Source: an uncultured Eubacterium sp. (GTDB taxonomy: Bacteria > Bacillota > Clostridia > Lachnospirales > Lachnospiraceae). Taken from it: a stretch of DNA of 64,000 nt. How positions within the stretch are numbered: position 1 is the stretch's first letter; each line of letters opens with the position of its first letter. The notes below the pieces were generated by a model that saw only the letters and a list, made by a program, of their open reading frames with translations, ran no database searches and was not told the origin of the DNA. The DNA is taken from contig CAKRDZ010000006.1 in the NCBI GenBank assembly GCA_934316845.1, forward strand, positions 37,350 through 101,349, given 5' to 3'. A program made the position numbers and the translations under genes. Shown here in pieces: positions 17,206-26,855 of the stretch.

Positions 17206-19104
17206 ATGTCCGTTGACAGAACATTATACTTGAAGATTTTAGCAGAAAAATATCAATCGGTACAAGCCGTTTGCAGAGAGATTATAAATTTGAATGCGAT
17301 ACTCAACCTGCCGAAGGGAACGGAACATTTTATGAGTGACCTTCATGGGGAGTATGAAGCATTTTGCCATATACTGAACAACTGCTCCGGAGTCATCCGC
17401 GAGAAGGTGGATCTTTTGTTTGAAGAGCAGTTAAATGACTCCGAACGTCAGGCAGTCTGTACCCTGATCTACTATCCAAAAGAAAAGCTGGAACAGTTAA
17501 AAAAGGAAAATGCCCTGTCCACAGAGAGATACCGCATGATCCTGAATCAGCTGATCGAGATTGCCAAACTTCTTTCTTCTAAATATACAAGATCGAAAGT
17601 GCGTAAGGCGATGCCGGAGGATTTTGCGTATATTATCGACGAGCTTCTGCATGTGCAGAAAGACGAGGACGATAACCAGGTGCGCTATCACCAGAAGATT
17701 TTGGATACGATACTGGAAATTGACAATGCGGATGAATTTATCGTCGCACTGGCGGAGCTGATCAAGCGGCTGGCGGTCGACCACCTGCATATCGTCGGAG
17801 ATATTTTTGACCGCGGGCCTTATGCGGATAAGATCATGGATCTTTTGATGAACTACCATTCCCTAGATTTTGAGTGGGGAAACCATGATATCTTGTGGAT
17901 GGGGGCAGCAGCGGGCAACCAGGCGTGTATTGCCAATGTTGTGAAAAATAACCTGCGCCACCATAACACCGAGATCTTAGAGAGCGGCTATGGCATCAGT
18001 CTCCGCGAACTGGCATTGTTTGCGGAAAAAACGTATGCCAATGTGGAGCCGATGGAGGCTGCTGACAAAGCGGTTTCCGTCATGCTTTTGAAACTGGAAG
18101 GCCAGACGATACAGCGTCATCCGGAATATGGGATGAATGACCGTTTGCTCCTTTCAAAGATCAATAAAGAGAAAAAGACCGTCGAGATTGGTGGAAAAGA
18201 ATATTCGCTGAAAGATGGGGACTTTCCTACGATCCAGCAGGAAGACGCGTATGTGCTCACCGAAGAAGAAGCGCATGTGATGGACGAGCTTACGACAGCA
18301 TTTATGAACAGTGACCGTTTGCAGCGGCACATTTCCTATCTGTATGAAAAGGGAAGCATGTACCGTATATTTAATGGAAACCTGCTGTATCACGGCTGTG
18401 TGCCATTGGATGAAAGTGGAAATTTTAATGGCGTACGGTTTGGCGACGAAATATATCAGGGAAAACGGTATCTTGATTATGCGGATAAGATGGCAAGACG
18501 GGCGTATTTTCACCGCAAAGACCGTGACGCATTGGATTTTATGTGGTTTTTGTGGTGCGGACGCAAATCCCCGCTTTGCGGGCGCAATATTAAGACCTTT
18601 GAAAGAATGTTTGTGACCGACGAGAGTGCGTGGGTTGAGGAGAGCAATCCGTACTACCGCTATCATGAGGAAGAACGCACCTGCAATATGATTCTGCGTG
18701 AGTTTGGACTGTATTCCGAACATTCACACATTATCAACGGGCATACGCCGGTAAAAACGATGGAAGGGGAACAGCCGATCCGGGCAGGCGGCAAACTGCT
18801 TGTCATCGATGGCGGATTCTGCAAAGATTATCATAAGACGACGGGAATTGCGGGATATACATTAATTTACAATTCCCACGGTATGCGTATCAAAGCGCAT
18901 CATCCGTTTGAAAGCGTTAAAAAGGCATTACAGGAAAACAAAGACATTGCGTCGGAGAGTCAGATCGTAGAGACGGAGAAAACCCGTGTACTCGTAAAAG
19001 ATACGGACGTGGGAAAAAAGATCATGGCTTATATATCCGATCTGGAAGAATTGATGCAGCAGTACCGCAATGGAACGATTGAACCGGGTACGAAGCTGTT
19101 TTGA
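17206..19104 (+). CDS. fbp: fructose-1,6-bisphosphatase, class III
   Basis: A 632-residue class III enzyme of gluconeogenesis, hydrolysing fructose 1,6-bisphosphate to fructose 6-phosphate. Metallophosphatase motifs are visible: SDLHGEY (44-50), GDIFDRG (about 198-204), GNHD (about 225-228) and NGHTPV in the C-terminal part. Length fits this Firmicute family. It begins directly after the T-run of a terminator-like hairpin that contains its ribosome site. Confidence 0.94.
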   Translation: MSVDRTLYLKILAEKYQSVQAVCREIINLNAILNLPKGTEHFMSDLHGEYEAFCHILNNCSGVIREKVDLLFEEQLNDSERQAVCTLIYYPKEKLEQLKKENALSTERYRMILNQLIEIAKLLSSKYTRSKVRKAMPEDFAYIIDELLHVQKDEDDNQVRYHQKILDTILEIDNADEFIVALAELIKRLAVDHLHIVGDIFDRGPYADKIMDLLMNYHSLDFEWGNHDILWMGAAAGNQACIANVVKNNLRHHNTEILESGYGISLRELALFAEKTYANVEPMEAADKAVSVMLLKLEGQTIQRHPEYGMNDRLLLSKINKEKKTVEIGGKEYSLKDGDFPTIQQEDAYVLTEEEAHVMDELTTAFMNSDRLQRHISYLYEKGSMYRIFNGNLLYHGCVPLDESGNFNGVRFGDEIYQGKRYLDYADKMARRAYFHRKDRDALDFMWFLWCGRKSPLCGRNIKTFERMFVTDESAWVEESNPYYRYHEEERTCNMILREFGLYSEHSHIINGHTPVKTMEGEQPIRAGGKLLVIDGGFCKDYHKTTGIAGYTLIYNSHGMRIKAHHPFESVKKALQENKDIASESQIVETEKTRVLVKDTDVGKKIMAYISDLEELMQQYRNGTIEPGTKLF

Positions 19105-19135
19105 CAGATATTTACAATAAAGGAAGGCGAAGAAG

Positions 19136-20311
19136 ATGAGACAGATCAGTGTACAGGAAGTCCTTGCGTTATCGAATGAGGAAGCAGTTTTGGTAGATAT
19201 ACGGCAAGAGGAAGAATTTTCCAGGGGAAGCATTCCGGGAGCAGTAAATATCCCGGCTGAAGAACTGGAAGATCACGCGGAGTTATGGCAGCAGGACAAG
19301 ACGGTGTACTTATTCTGCCATACAGGACGCAAGAGTGCGGAATGCGTACAGGATCTGGAAAAAGAAGGAAAAAATGTCGTCGATGTAGAAGGGGGATACC
19401 GTTCGTATCTGCGGTACTCTCTGAGCCAGTTTACGAAGCAGGAAGAAAATCTGGAAGAACGCACGGCACAGATTGAGCGGAGCATTATCAAAAAATTCCG
19501 CAAGCCGATCTGGCGCCGGTTTACGAAAGCCATTAAAGAATATGAGCTGATCCGGGAAGGAGATAGGATTGCGGTCTGTATCTCCGGTGGCAAGGATTCC
19601 ATGCTTTTGGCAAAACTCATTCAGGAGATCAAAAAGCACGGACAGATTTCCTTTGATGCAATCTTTCTTGTAATGAATCCGGGGTACAATGAGGACAACT
19701 GGAATATCATACAAAACAATGCGAAAATACTGGGAATTCCGCTGACGGTGTTTAATACGGAGATCTTTGATGTGGTTGCAGGTATCGAGAAAAATCCATG
19801 TTATCTCTGCGCAAGAATGCGCCGCGGCTACCTGTATTCGAAGGCAAAAGAACTCGGCTGTAATAAGATCGCACTCGGACACCATTTTGATGACGTGATC
19901 GAGACGATTTTGATGGGAATGCTTTACAGCGGAAAAGTCGAGACGATGATGCCAAAGTTAAACAGCTCAAACTTTGCCGGCATGGAGCTGATCCGTCCGC
20001 TGTATCTTGTCAAAGAAGCGGATATCAAGGCATGGCGGGATTACAACGATCTGCATTTTATCCAGTGTGCCTGCCGGTTTACCGAGCATTGTGCGACGTG
20101 CGGCGGTGACAAGCCGTCGAAGCGCGATGAGATGAAAGAACTGATTGCGCAGTTTCGTAAGACAAGTGATGTTATCGAGTCGAATATTTTCAACAGCGTG
20201 CGGAATATCAATCTGCGTACTGTGATCGGCTATCATAAGGATGACTGGGAATATAATTTTTTAGATGATTATGACAAATATCGGAAGGAGGAGGACGATG
20301 AGGGACAATAA
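19136..20311 (+). CDS. rhodanese domain fused to TtcA-like PP-loop tRNA thiolase
   Basis: A 391-residue two-domain protein. Residues 1-95 are a rhodanese with active-site loop CHTGRKS (Cys61), able to carry persulfide sulfur. After a ~30-residue linker, the PP-loop ATPase begins with SGGKDS (150-155); CYLC (222-225) and a C-terminal CACRF...HCATC cluster suggest an Fe-S site. The second part resembles TtcA, which makes 2-thiocytidine in tRNA. Fusion would place sulfur donor and thiolase together. It overlaps the next gene by 14 bases. Confidence 0.85.
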   Translation: MRQISVQEVLALSNEEAVLVDIRQEEEFSRGSIPGAVNIPAEELEDHAELWQQDKTVYLFCHTGRKSAECVQDLEKEGKNVVDVEGGYRSYLRYSLSQFTKQEENLEERTAQIERSIIKKFRKPIWRRFTKAIKEYELIREGDRIAVCISGGKDSMLLAKLIQEIKKHGQISFDAIFLVMNPGYNEDNWNIIQNNAKILGIPLTVFNTEIFDVVAGIEKNPCYLCARMRRGYLYSKAKELGCNKIALGHHFDDVIETILMGMLYSGKVETMMPKLNSSNFAGMELIRPLYLVKEADIKAWRDYNDLHFIQCACRFTEHCATCGGDKPSKRDEMKELIAQFRKTSDVIESNIFNSVRNINLRTVIGYHKDDWEYNFLDDYDKYRKEEDDEGQ

Positions 20312-22622
20312 ACTGCCATCCTGTGTGGAGAAGCAGATTCGGAAACAGGGCATCGAAAGACAGGATATCGTGGCGGTATCGCCATTTGACCTGTCATTTT
20401 CAAGTGAATATGTAAATGGATATGTGTTTTTGACAAAAGATACTCTGGGGGTCGCAGTCAGTGAACCGGACGCGCAGAGCATCCGTTATTTTCGCGGAAC
20501 AAAGACAAAGGACATGGCGTATGGAGAGGATCAAAAAGAGTATGCCTGCCGTTATTATGAGCGAAAAGGAATTACAAATATTTCCATTTCCAAGCAGCTG
20601 GCAACGAGCCTTGTTATCATGCAGTATCAGGGGATCGAATACCGGCTTTGTGCGCTGACAAACCTGTATCTGGCGCAGATGAACGAGTTTGTGAAAGCCT
20701 TAAGACAGGAAGCACAGCCGCAGGCCGAAGAGGCGGCGGAAGAAAAAGAAGCCGGTTCGGAAGAATTGTACTGTCCGCGGTGTGGAACGATGTATCCGGA
20801 TCCGGTGCGGAAAATATGTCCGAAATGCATGAACAAGCGATCCATCTTTACACGGACACTGCGTTATTTCTGGAAATACCGCGTGAAGATGTCAGCCCTT
20901 CTTTTCTGTTACGTTTTTTCGGCATTTATAAATATTATATGGCCGTATCTGAGTGGTACGGTGTTATTTGACTGGGTGCTTAAGAAAAATGATGTGATTT
21001 TGGGAAAATTTGGAATAGCCGGAGAGTATACGCTGGCACTCCTTATCCTGGTCGCGGCAATGATCGTGGCAAGAATTTTGCAGCGCGGGGTGACGCTCGT
21101 GCAGGGAGTGTTGATGGCGCAGGTCGTAGCGGATACGGTGCGCGATATCAAACAGGACGTATTTGCTGCACTGGGAAGGCTGTCGATCGGCTTTTTTACG
21201 AGCAAACAGACCGGAAGTCTGATGACGCGTGTCCTCAGCGATGCGGAACGTGTGACAAACTTTTTTCTGGACGGCTTTCCGTACATATTTATTCATGGAT
21301 TTACGATCATTGCCACGTTTTGCGTGATGTTCCGGCTCAATGCGCCGATGGCGCTTGTGGCGTGTGTGCTTCTGCCGCTCTTAGTCTTTATGAGTGTGCG
21401 GTTAAAACCTAAATTATGGAGTCTGTTTGGAAGACGTCATCGAGCAGAACGGGCAGTAAACAGCCGCGTCAATGATAATCTGACCGGTGCCAGAGTGGTG
21501 AAGGCATTTGGACAGCAGGCGGCAGAAAATGCGAGATTTGAGCCGGTTAATGAACGTCTGAAAGACGCGGAGATCCGGATTGTAAAATACAACAACCGGT
21601 TTACGATACTATATAATCTGGTTCAGGAAATTTCCAGTATCTGGGTGTGGATCGTAGGCGTGATCCTGCTTCTGGGAACCGGGGATATTGAACTCGGTGT
21701 ATTGATTACGTTTGTCGGCTATGTGGGGCAGCTCAATGGACCGATGAACTTCTTTTCACGGGTATTTCAGATGTGGTCGGACAGTATCAATTCGGCACAG
21801 CGAATGTTTGAGATCATGGATGCAATCCCGGACATTGAGGAGGCTGAGCATCCGGTGGCTTTGAAAGAGCCGGAGGGAGAGATTGAACTCTCGCATGTGA
21901 CATTTGGCTATGAGACCAATAAACCGGTGCTGAAAGATATTACCCTGCACGTAAAACCGGGGGAGATGCTTGGTGTTGTGGGGCGTTCCGGAGCCGGAAA
22001 GACGACACTTGTCAATCTGATCTCAAGGCTGTATGATGTCAATGAGGGCGAGATCCGCATCGACGGTGTCCCGGTAAAAGAACTGGCTTTTCACGATCTG
22101 CGGCGCAATGTGGCGATGGTTTCCCAGGATACGTATATTTTTATGGGAACGGTGGCAGAAAATATCGCGTATGCCGATCCGGATGCATCGCGGGAAGACA
22201 TCATACGCGCAGCGATGTTAGCCAGCGCACATGAATTTATCAGCAATATGCCTGATGGTTATGATACCATGATCGGGGCAGCGGGAAAAGACTTATCGGG
22301 CGGTGAAAAACAGCGAATCTCCATCGCGCGGGCCATTCTTGCGGATCCGAAGATATTGATTCTTGATGAAGCGACAGCAAGTGTGGATACAGCGACGGAG
22401 AAGGCCATCCAGGAGTCGCTCAATTACCTTGTCAAAGGGCGTACCACATTGTCCATCGCACACCGCCTTTCGACCCTGCGGGATGCAGACCGTCTCGTCG
22501 TGATCGACGAAGGAAAGATTGCTGAGCAGGGAACGGCAGAACAGCTGGAACAGAAACAGGGCATTTATTATAAACTGATGAAATTACAGACGGAGTCCCT
22601 GGCACTCAAAGGACTTGACTAA
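20298..22622 (+). CDS. ABC exporter (fused TM-ATPase) with N-terminal PH-like and zinc-ribbon region
   Basis: A 774-residue exporter half. About 150 N-terminal residues form a beta-rich, PH/GRAM-like domain, then CPRCG...CPKC near 159-178, a zinc ribbon. Six spans follow, then an ATPase with Walker A GRSGAGKTT (about 563), signature LSGGEKQR, Walker B ILILDEA and H-loop AHRLST; all catalytic residues look intact. The ATG at 20298 follows AAGGAGGAGG and lies inside the previous gene's end. With the paralogue at 23193 and the DUF1854 gene between them it probably forms a heterodimeric exporter. Substrate unknown. Confidence 0.87.
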   Translation: MRDNKLPSCVEKQIRKQGIERQDIVAVSPFDLSFSSEYVNGYVFLTKDTLGVAVSEPDAQSIRYFRGTKTKDMAYGEDQKEYACRYYERKGITNISISKQLATSLVIMQYQGIEYRLCALTNLYLAQMNEFVKALRQEAQPQAEEAAEEKEAGSEELYCPRCGTMYPDPVRKICPKCMNKRSIFTRTLRYFWKYRVKMSALLFCYVFSAFINIIWPYLSGTVLFDWVLKKNDVILGKFGIAGEYTLALLILVAAMIVARILQRGVTLVQGVLMAQVVADTVRDIKQDVFAALGRLSIGFFTSKQTGSLMTRVLSDAERVTNFFLDGFPYIFIHGFTIIATFCVMFRLNAPMALVACVLLPLLVFMSVRLKPKLWSLFGRRHRAERAVNSRVNDNLTGARVVKAFGQQAAENARFEPVNERLKDAEIRIVKYNNRFTILYNLVQEISSIWVWIVGVILLLGTGDIELGVLITFVGYVGQLNGPMNFFSRVFQMWSDSINSAQRMFEIMDAIPDIEEAEHPVALKEPEGEIELSHVTFGYETNKPVLKDITLHVKPGEMLGVVGRSGAGKTTLVNLISRLYDVNEGEIRIDGVPVKELAFHDLRRNVAMVSQDTYIFMGTVAENIAYADPDASREDIIRAAMLASAHEFISNMPDGYDTMIGAAGKDLSGGEKQRISIARAILADPKILILDEATASVDTATEKAIQESLNYLVKGRTTLSIAHRLSTLRDADRLVVIDEGKIAEQGTAEQLEQKQGIYYKLMKLQTESLALKGLD

Positions 22623-22639
22623 GAGGGGAGGCATAGGAA

Positions 22640-23179
22640 ATGGAACAATTTGAAAGAGAACAGATCGAGCGGGAAACGGAAGAGATGACGGCACTGCACT
22701 ATCTGACAAAAGACAATGCGGTATTTGAACGAACCAAAGGCGGTTTTATCCGTCTTACGTTTGAGGGGAAGACATGGGAACGGGTTCAGGTGATCCGGTT
22801 GTTCCCGTTTACCGAGCCGGACGGGTTTATCTCCATCCGGACGGTGGAAGAGAGATCGCGGGAAATCGGTGTGGTAAAAGATATGAAAGACGTTTCGAAA
22901 GAAACGAAAAAGATGTTACTGGAACAATTGAATTTACATTATTTTACACCGGTGATCCAAAAAGTGATTTCGATCAAAGATGAATACGGCTATGCGTATT
23001 TCCATGTTTTGACAGACCGCGGAGAATGCCGTTTCACGATCAATATGGGAGCGAGCGCGGTGACAAGATTGTCGGAAAAGAGGCTTCTGATCACAGATCT
23101 CGACGAAAACCGGTTTGAGATCCCGGACGTCTTTGCTCTGACACAGAAGGAACAGAGAAAACTGGATTTATTTTTGTAA
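22640..23179 (+). CDS. DUF1854 domain protein
   Basis: A 179-residue soluble protein: a charged N-terminus (many Glu/Arg), a beta-rich core, and the DUF1854-like FTEPDGFISIRT, YGYAYFHVLTDRGECRF and LITDLDENRFEIPD stretches. From memory, DUF1854 proteins are encoded next to ABC transporters, some named cyanophycin-associated; no cyanophycin synthetase is visible here. Placement between two ABC exporter halves (17 and 13 base gaps) implies it belongs to that complex, perhaps as regulator or cargo factor. Confidence 0.78.
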   Translation: MEQFEREQIERETEEMTALHYLTKDNAVFERTKGGFIRLTFEGKTWERVQVIRLFPFTEPDGFISIRTVEERSREIGVVKDMKDVSKETKKMLLEQLNLHYFTPVIQKVISIKDEYGYAYFHVLTDRGECRFTINMGASAVTRLSEKRLLITDLDENRFEIPDVFALTQKEQRKLDLFL

Positions 23180-23192
23180 ATAGGAGAATGCG

Positions 23193-25373
23193 ATGAATTT
23201 GAATTATGAACTGCCTGCATGGGCGGAGGAAATACTGCCGCCGGCAGCAGAAGAAAAGCGGTATTACAGCGTTCCGTATGATATTGGCGCAGACGGAGCC
23301 TGGTTACCGGAGTCCTATGTTGTTGTGACAAATAAAAAAATCTATCTGTTATCTAAGGGCAGTCCGGCAGAATGTTTTGCTCTGACAGACTGTGAAGAAG
23401 CGGCGGCAGAAGCGAAAGTCGGCTGTGGACTTCTGACGGTTCGGTATCGTGGAGAAAAACGTTTTCTGGTACAATATTCCGGGAAACATCTGGCGAGATA
23501 TGCTTACATCGCCAGAGGAATCCGAATCCTGTGTTCCGGAAGGACGGAAAAGGTGGAAAGCACCGAATACGAGAAGATCTGTCCCAACTGCGGGCGTGCG
23601 GTACCGGGCACCAGATACTGTCCGCACTGTTCGAAAGAAGGGGGATTCTGGCATTCTTTCCTGACGATGGCAGCCCCTTACCGCAGGAAATTTTTGGGAA
23701 TTATCGTACTGATGATCTTAGCGGCGGTTGTCACGCTTCTTAACCCGGAAGTGCAGAAACGGCTTGTCGATGACGTACTGACACAACATCATGGGGGAAT
23801 CCGCATGGCACTCGTGTGTCTTTTCGTTATGTTTCTGCTCAGTGTCGGCATCGTCGTTATCAATGTGCTGAAAAGTTATTATTGTACGGCACTTGGAGCG
23901 ACGATCTCAAAGGATATGCGGAAGAAATTATTTGAAAAGATCCAGATTCTCTCCATTGGTTTTATCAATGACAGAAAACCGGGAGAGTTGATGAACCGTA
24001 TTGTGTTCGACACCGGAAAAATAAGGGAATTCATGGAACGCACATTTTGCAATATGTTTACTGTGTGTTTTATCTTTCTTTGTGATATAATATTTATGCT
24101 TGCTTTGAATTGGAAGCTGGCATTATTAACCTTTATCTTTATTCCGGTCGTGGTTTTTATCACGTATGCGTGGAGAAAAAACATTCACCGCCGTTTTCAC
24201 CTGCAATGGAAAAAGAGCGACGATGTCAATAGTAATCTTCAGGATGTGCTCTCCGGCATGCGCGTCGTAAAATCCTACGGAAAGGAAGCGGAAGAACGGG
24301 AAAAATTTAACAAACTGGCAGACGAATTCTGCCGGGTACAGAAGAAAAATGAATCGTTTTGGGCGCTGTTTATGCCAATGATCGATTTTATCCTTGGTGC
24401 AGGGATCTTTCTGGTCGTTTATTTTGGCGGATGCGATGTGCTTCGCGGCACGATGACAACCGGAGAACTGCTGCAGTTTATCACTTATACGCAGCTTCTG
24501 TACCAATACCTGAACTGGATGACTTCGATGCCACGTGATCTGATGAATCTGATCAGCAGTATCGAACGAATCAATGATATTTTGGCGCAGGATCCGTTTA
24601 TTGAGGACGATGAGCAGCCGAAAGAATTGGAAGTGGAGGGAGAGATCACATTTTCCCATGCAACCTTTGGCTACAAATCGTATCAGCCGGTACTGGAGGA
24701 TGTGAATCTGACGGTAAAACCCGGTGAAATGATCGGTATCGTCGGAGCTTCCGGCACAGGAAAATCTACACTGATCAATCTGATCATGCGGTTATATGAA
24801 GTGGACGACGGCGCAATACTGGTTGATGGAATAGATATCAAGAACATACGTTCGGGGAAATATCATGCGCAGCTTGGCGTCGTATTGCAGGAAACATTTT
24901 TGTTTTCCGGTACGATCCTTGAAAACATACGGTTTGCCAGACCGGATGCCTCGTATGAGGAAGTGATCCGGGCAGCCAAACTTGCCAATGCCCATGACTT
25001 TATCTCAAAAACACCGGATGGATACAATACCTACGTAGGAGAACGCGGACATAGTTTGTCCGGAGGCGAGAGACAGCGGATTGCCATTGCAAGAGCGATT
25101 CTCAATGAACCTCGTATTTTGATCTTAGACGAAGCGACAGCAAGTCTGGATACGGAAAGTGAATACCGCATCCAGAAAGCGCTTGACCGTCTGACAAAGG
25201 GGCGTACAACCTTTGCAATCGCCCATCGTTTGTCAACTCTGCAAAATGCGGACCGTCTGATCGTGATCGACGGACACCGTATCGCAGAAGTGGGATCCCA
25301 TGAAGAATTGATTGCCCGAAAAGGGATGTATTACCGCCTTGTGAAGGCACAATTGGAAATGCAGAAAAAATAG
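23193..25373 (+). CDS. second ABC exporter half with N-terminal PH-like and zinc-ribbon region
   Basis: A 726-residue paralogue of the gene at 20298. It starts with MNLNYELPAWAEEILPP, has a ~115-residue beta-rich domain, a zinc ribbon CPNCG...CPHC (about 130-146), six spans, and an ATPase with GASGTGKST, signature LSGGERQR, ILILDEA and AHRLST. Both halves have complete ATP sites, unlike many heterodimeric exporters. Twelve bases separate it from the flippase gene. Confidence 0.87.
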   Translation: MNLNYELPAWAEEILPPAAEEKRYYSVPYDIGADGAWLPESYVVVTNKKIYLLSKGSPAECFALTDCEEAAAEAKVGCGLLTVRYRGEKRFLVQYSGKHLARYAYIARGIRILCSGRTEKVESTEYEKICPNCGRAVPGTRYCPHCSKEGGFWHSFLTMAAPYRRKFLGIIVLMILAAVVTLLNPEVQKRLVDDVLTQHHGGIRMALVCLFVMFLLSVGIVVINVLKSYYCTALGATISKDMRKKLFEKIQILSIGFINDRKPGELMNRIVFDTGKIREFMERTFCNMFTVCFIFLCDIIFMLALNWKLALLTFIFIPVVVFITYAWRKNIHRRFHLQWKKSDDVNSNLQDVLSGMRVVKSYGKEAEEREKFNKLADEFCRVQKKNESFWALFMPMIDFILGAGIFLVVYFGGCDVLRGTMTTGELLQFITYTQLLYQYLNWMTSMPRDLMNLISSIERINDILAQDPFIEDDEQPKELEVEGEITFSHATFGYKSYQPVLEDVNLTVKPGEMIGIVGASGTGKSTLINLIMRLYEVDDGAILVDGIDIKNIRSGKYHAQLGVVLQETFLFSGTILENIRFARPDASYEEVIRAAKLANAHDFISKTPDGYNTYVGERGHSLSGGERQRIAIARAILNEPRILILDEATASLDTESEYRIQKALDRLTKGRTTFAIAHRLSTLQNADRLIVIDGHRIAEVGSHEELIARKGMYYRLVKAQLEMQKK

Positions 25374-25385
25374 GAGCAGATAATT

Positions 25386-26855
25386 ATGAGTGAAGAAAGT
25401 TTGCAGCGGAAAGTTTTTTCCGGATTATTTTGGAAATTTGGAGAACGGATCGGAGCGCAGCTCGTATCCTTTGTTGTGCGGATCGTGCTGGCAAGACTGC
25501 TGAGTCCGAGTGACTTTGGTGTCATCGTACTCATTACCGTTTTTATTGATATCGCCAATGTTTTTGTGTCAAGTGGTTTTGGCTCTGCTTTGATCCAGAA
25601 AAAAGAGGCGGATCAACTGGATTTTTCCTCTGTATTTTATTTCAGCATTGTAATGTCGTGGATATTTTATGCGATTGTATTTTTGGGAGCGCCTCTGGTT
25701 GCGTCCTTTTACGGGAAAGAGATATTGTGCCCGGTGCTGCGTGTACTGGCACTTAAGATCCCGCTTGCCGGTGTCAATTCCGTGCAGCAGGCCTATGTGC
25801 AGAAAAAGATGCTTTTTAAGCGCTTCTTTTTCTCGACGCTGATCGGTACTGCCGGTTCGGCGGTTGTCGGAATCGTGATGGCTTATATGGGATTTGGCCC
25901 GTGGGCGCTTGTGGCGCAGTATTTGTTTAATTCGACGCTGGACACTCTGATTCTTTGGTTTACGGTAAAATGGCGTCCGATACTGGCATTTTCCGGAAAA
26001 CGAATGAAAGAATTGTTTTCCTTTGGCTGGAAGATGCTCTGCTCTGAACTGATCCATACGTCTTACGGACAGATCCGAAGCCTGATCATCGGAAAAGTGT
26101 ACACGGAAAAAGATCTTGGCTTTTACAACCAGGGCGGAAATATGCCGCGTCTTGTTGTAACCAATATCAATTCTTCGGTTACTTCCGTGCTTTTCCCGGC
26201 CATGTCGATGAAACAGGATGATTTGAAGAAGATGAAAGAGGTGGTGCGCCTCTCGATCCGCGTCAGCTCGTATGTGATGTGGCCGCTGATGATCGGACTT
26301 ATGGTCATGTCAACGCCGGTCGTCAGTCTCATCTATTCCGATAAATGGCTGCCATGTGTGCCGTTTATGCAGATCGCGTGTCTGCAGTATGCACTGGAAC
26401 CGGTGCAGACGGCAAATGTGCAGGCAGTAAAAGCACTCGGAAAGGGGCGGACGTATCTCATCATGGAGATTGTGAAGAAGGTGTTTGGTATCGCCATGAT
26501 CCTTCTTGTCATGTACCGCGGCGTCATGGCAATTGCCTGGACGGCATTTGTGGTTACTTTATTTGCGGCAGTCGTAAACTCGACTCCAAACCGTAAATTT
26601 TTGAACTACAATTATAAAGAGCAGTTAGCCGATCTGATCCCTTCTATCCTGCTTGCTTCGGTGATGGGAGTGTGCGTTTATTTTACCGGAATGATCGCAC
26701 TGCCAACGATCGTGACCGTCATTCTTCAGGTGCTTGTCGGAGCGGCAGTTTACATCCTGCTTTCGATCTTGTTTAAATTTAGTCAGTTTACTTATATTTT
26801 ACAGGTGTTAAAAGGCTTTACCCAGTCATTTCGGAAAGGAAAGAAAAAGGCATGA
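25386..26855 (+). CDS. polysaccharide flippase, MOP superfamily (WzxC-like)
   Basis: A 489-residue membrane protein with 12-14 spans; the N-terminus (QRKVFSGLFWKFGERIGAQ) and the amphipathic LLSPSDFGVIVL turn are typical of Wzx/WzxC lipid-linked oligosaccharide flippases. It would move undecaprenyl-linked glycan units outward. No polymerase or glycosyltransferase is adjacent; the next gene, overlapping by four bases, is LicD-type. Confidence 0.86.
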   Translation: MSEESLQRKVFSGLFWKFGERIGAQLVSFVVRIVLARLLSPSDFGVIVLITVFIDIANVFVSSGFGSALIQKKEADQLDFSSVFYFSIVMSWIFYAIVFLGAPLVASFYGKEILCPVLRVLALKIPLAGVNSVQQAYVQKKMLFKRFFFSTLIGTAGSAVVGIVMAYMGFGPWALVAQYLFNSTLDTLILWFTVKWRPILAFSGKRMKELFSFGWKMLCSELIHTSYGQIRSLIIGKVYTEKDLGFYNQGGNMPRLVVTNINSSVTSVLFPAMSMKQDDLKKMKEVVRLSIRVSSYVMWPLMIGLMVMSTPVVSLIYSDKWLPCVPFMQIACLQYALEPVQTANVQAVKALGKGRTYLIMEIVKKVFGIAMILLVMYRGVMAIAWTAFVVTLFAAVVNSTPNRKFLNYNYKEQLADLIPSILLASVMGVCVYFTGMIALPTIVTVILQVLVGAAVYILLSILFKFSQFTYILQVLKGFTQSFRKGKKKA

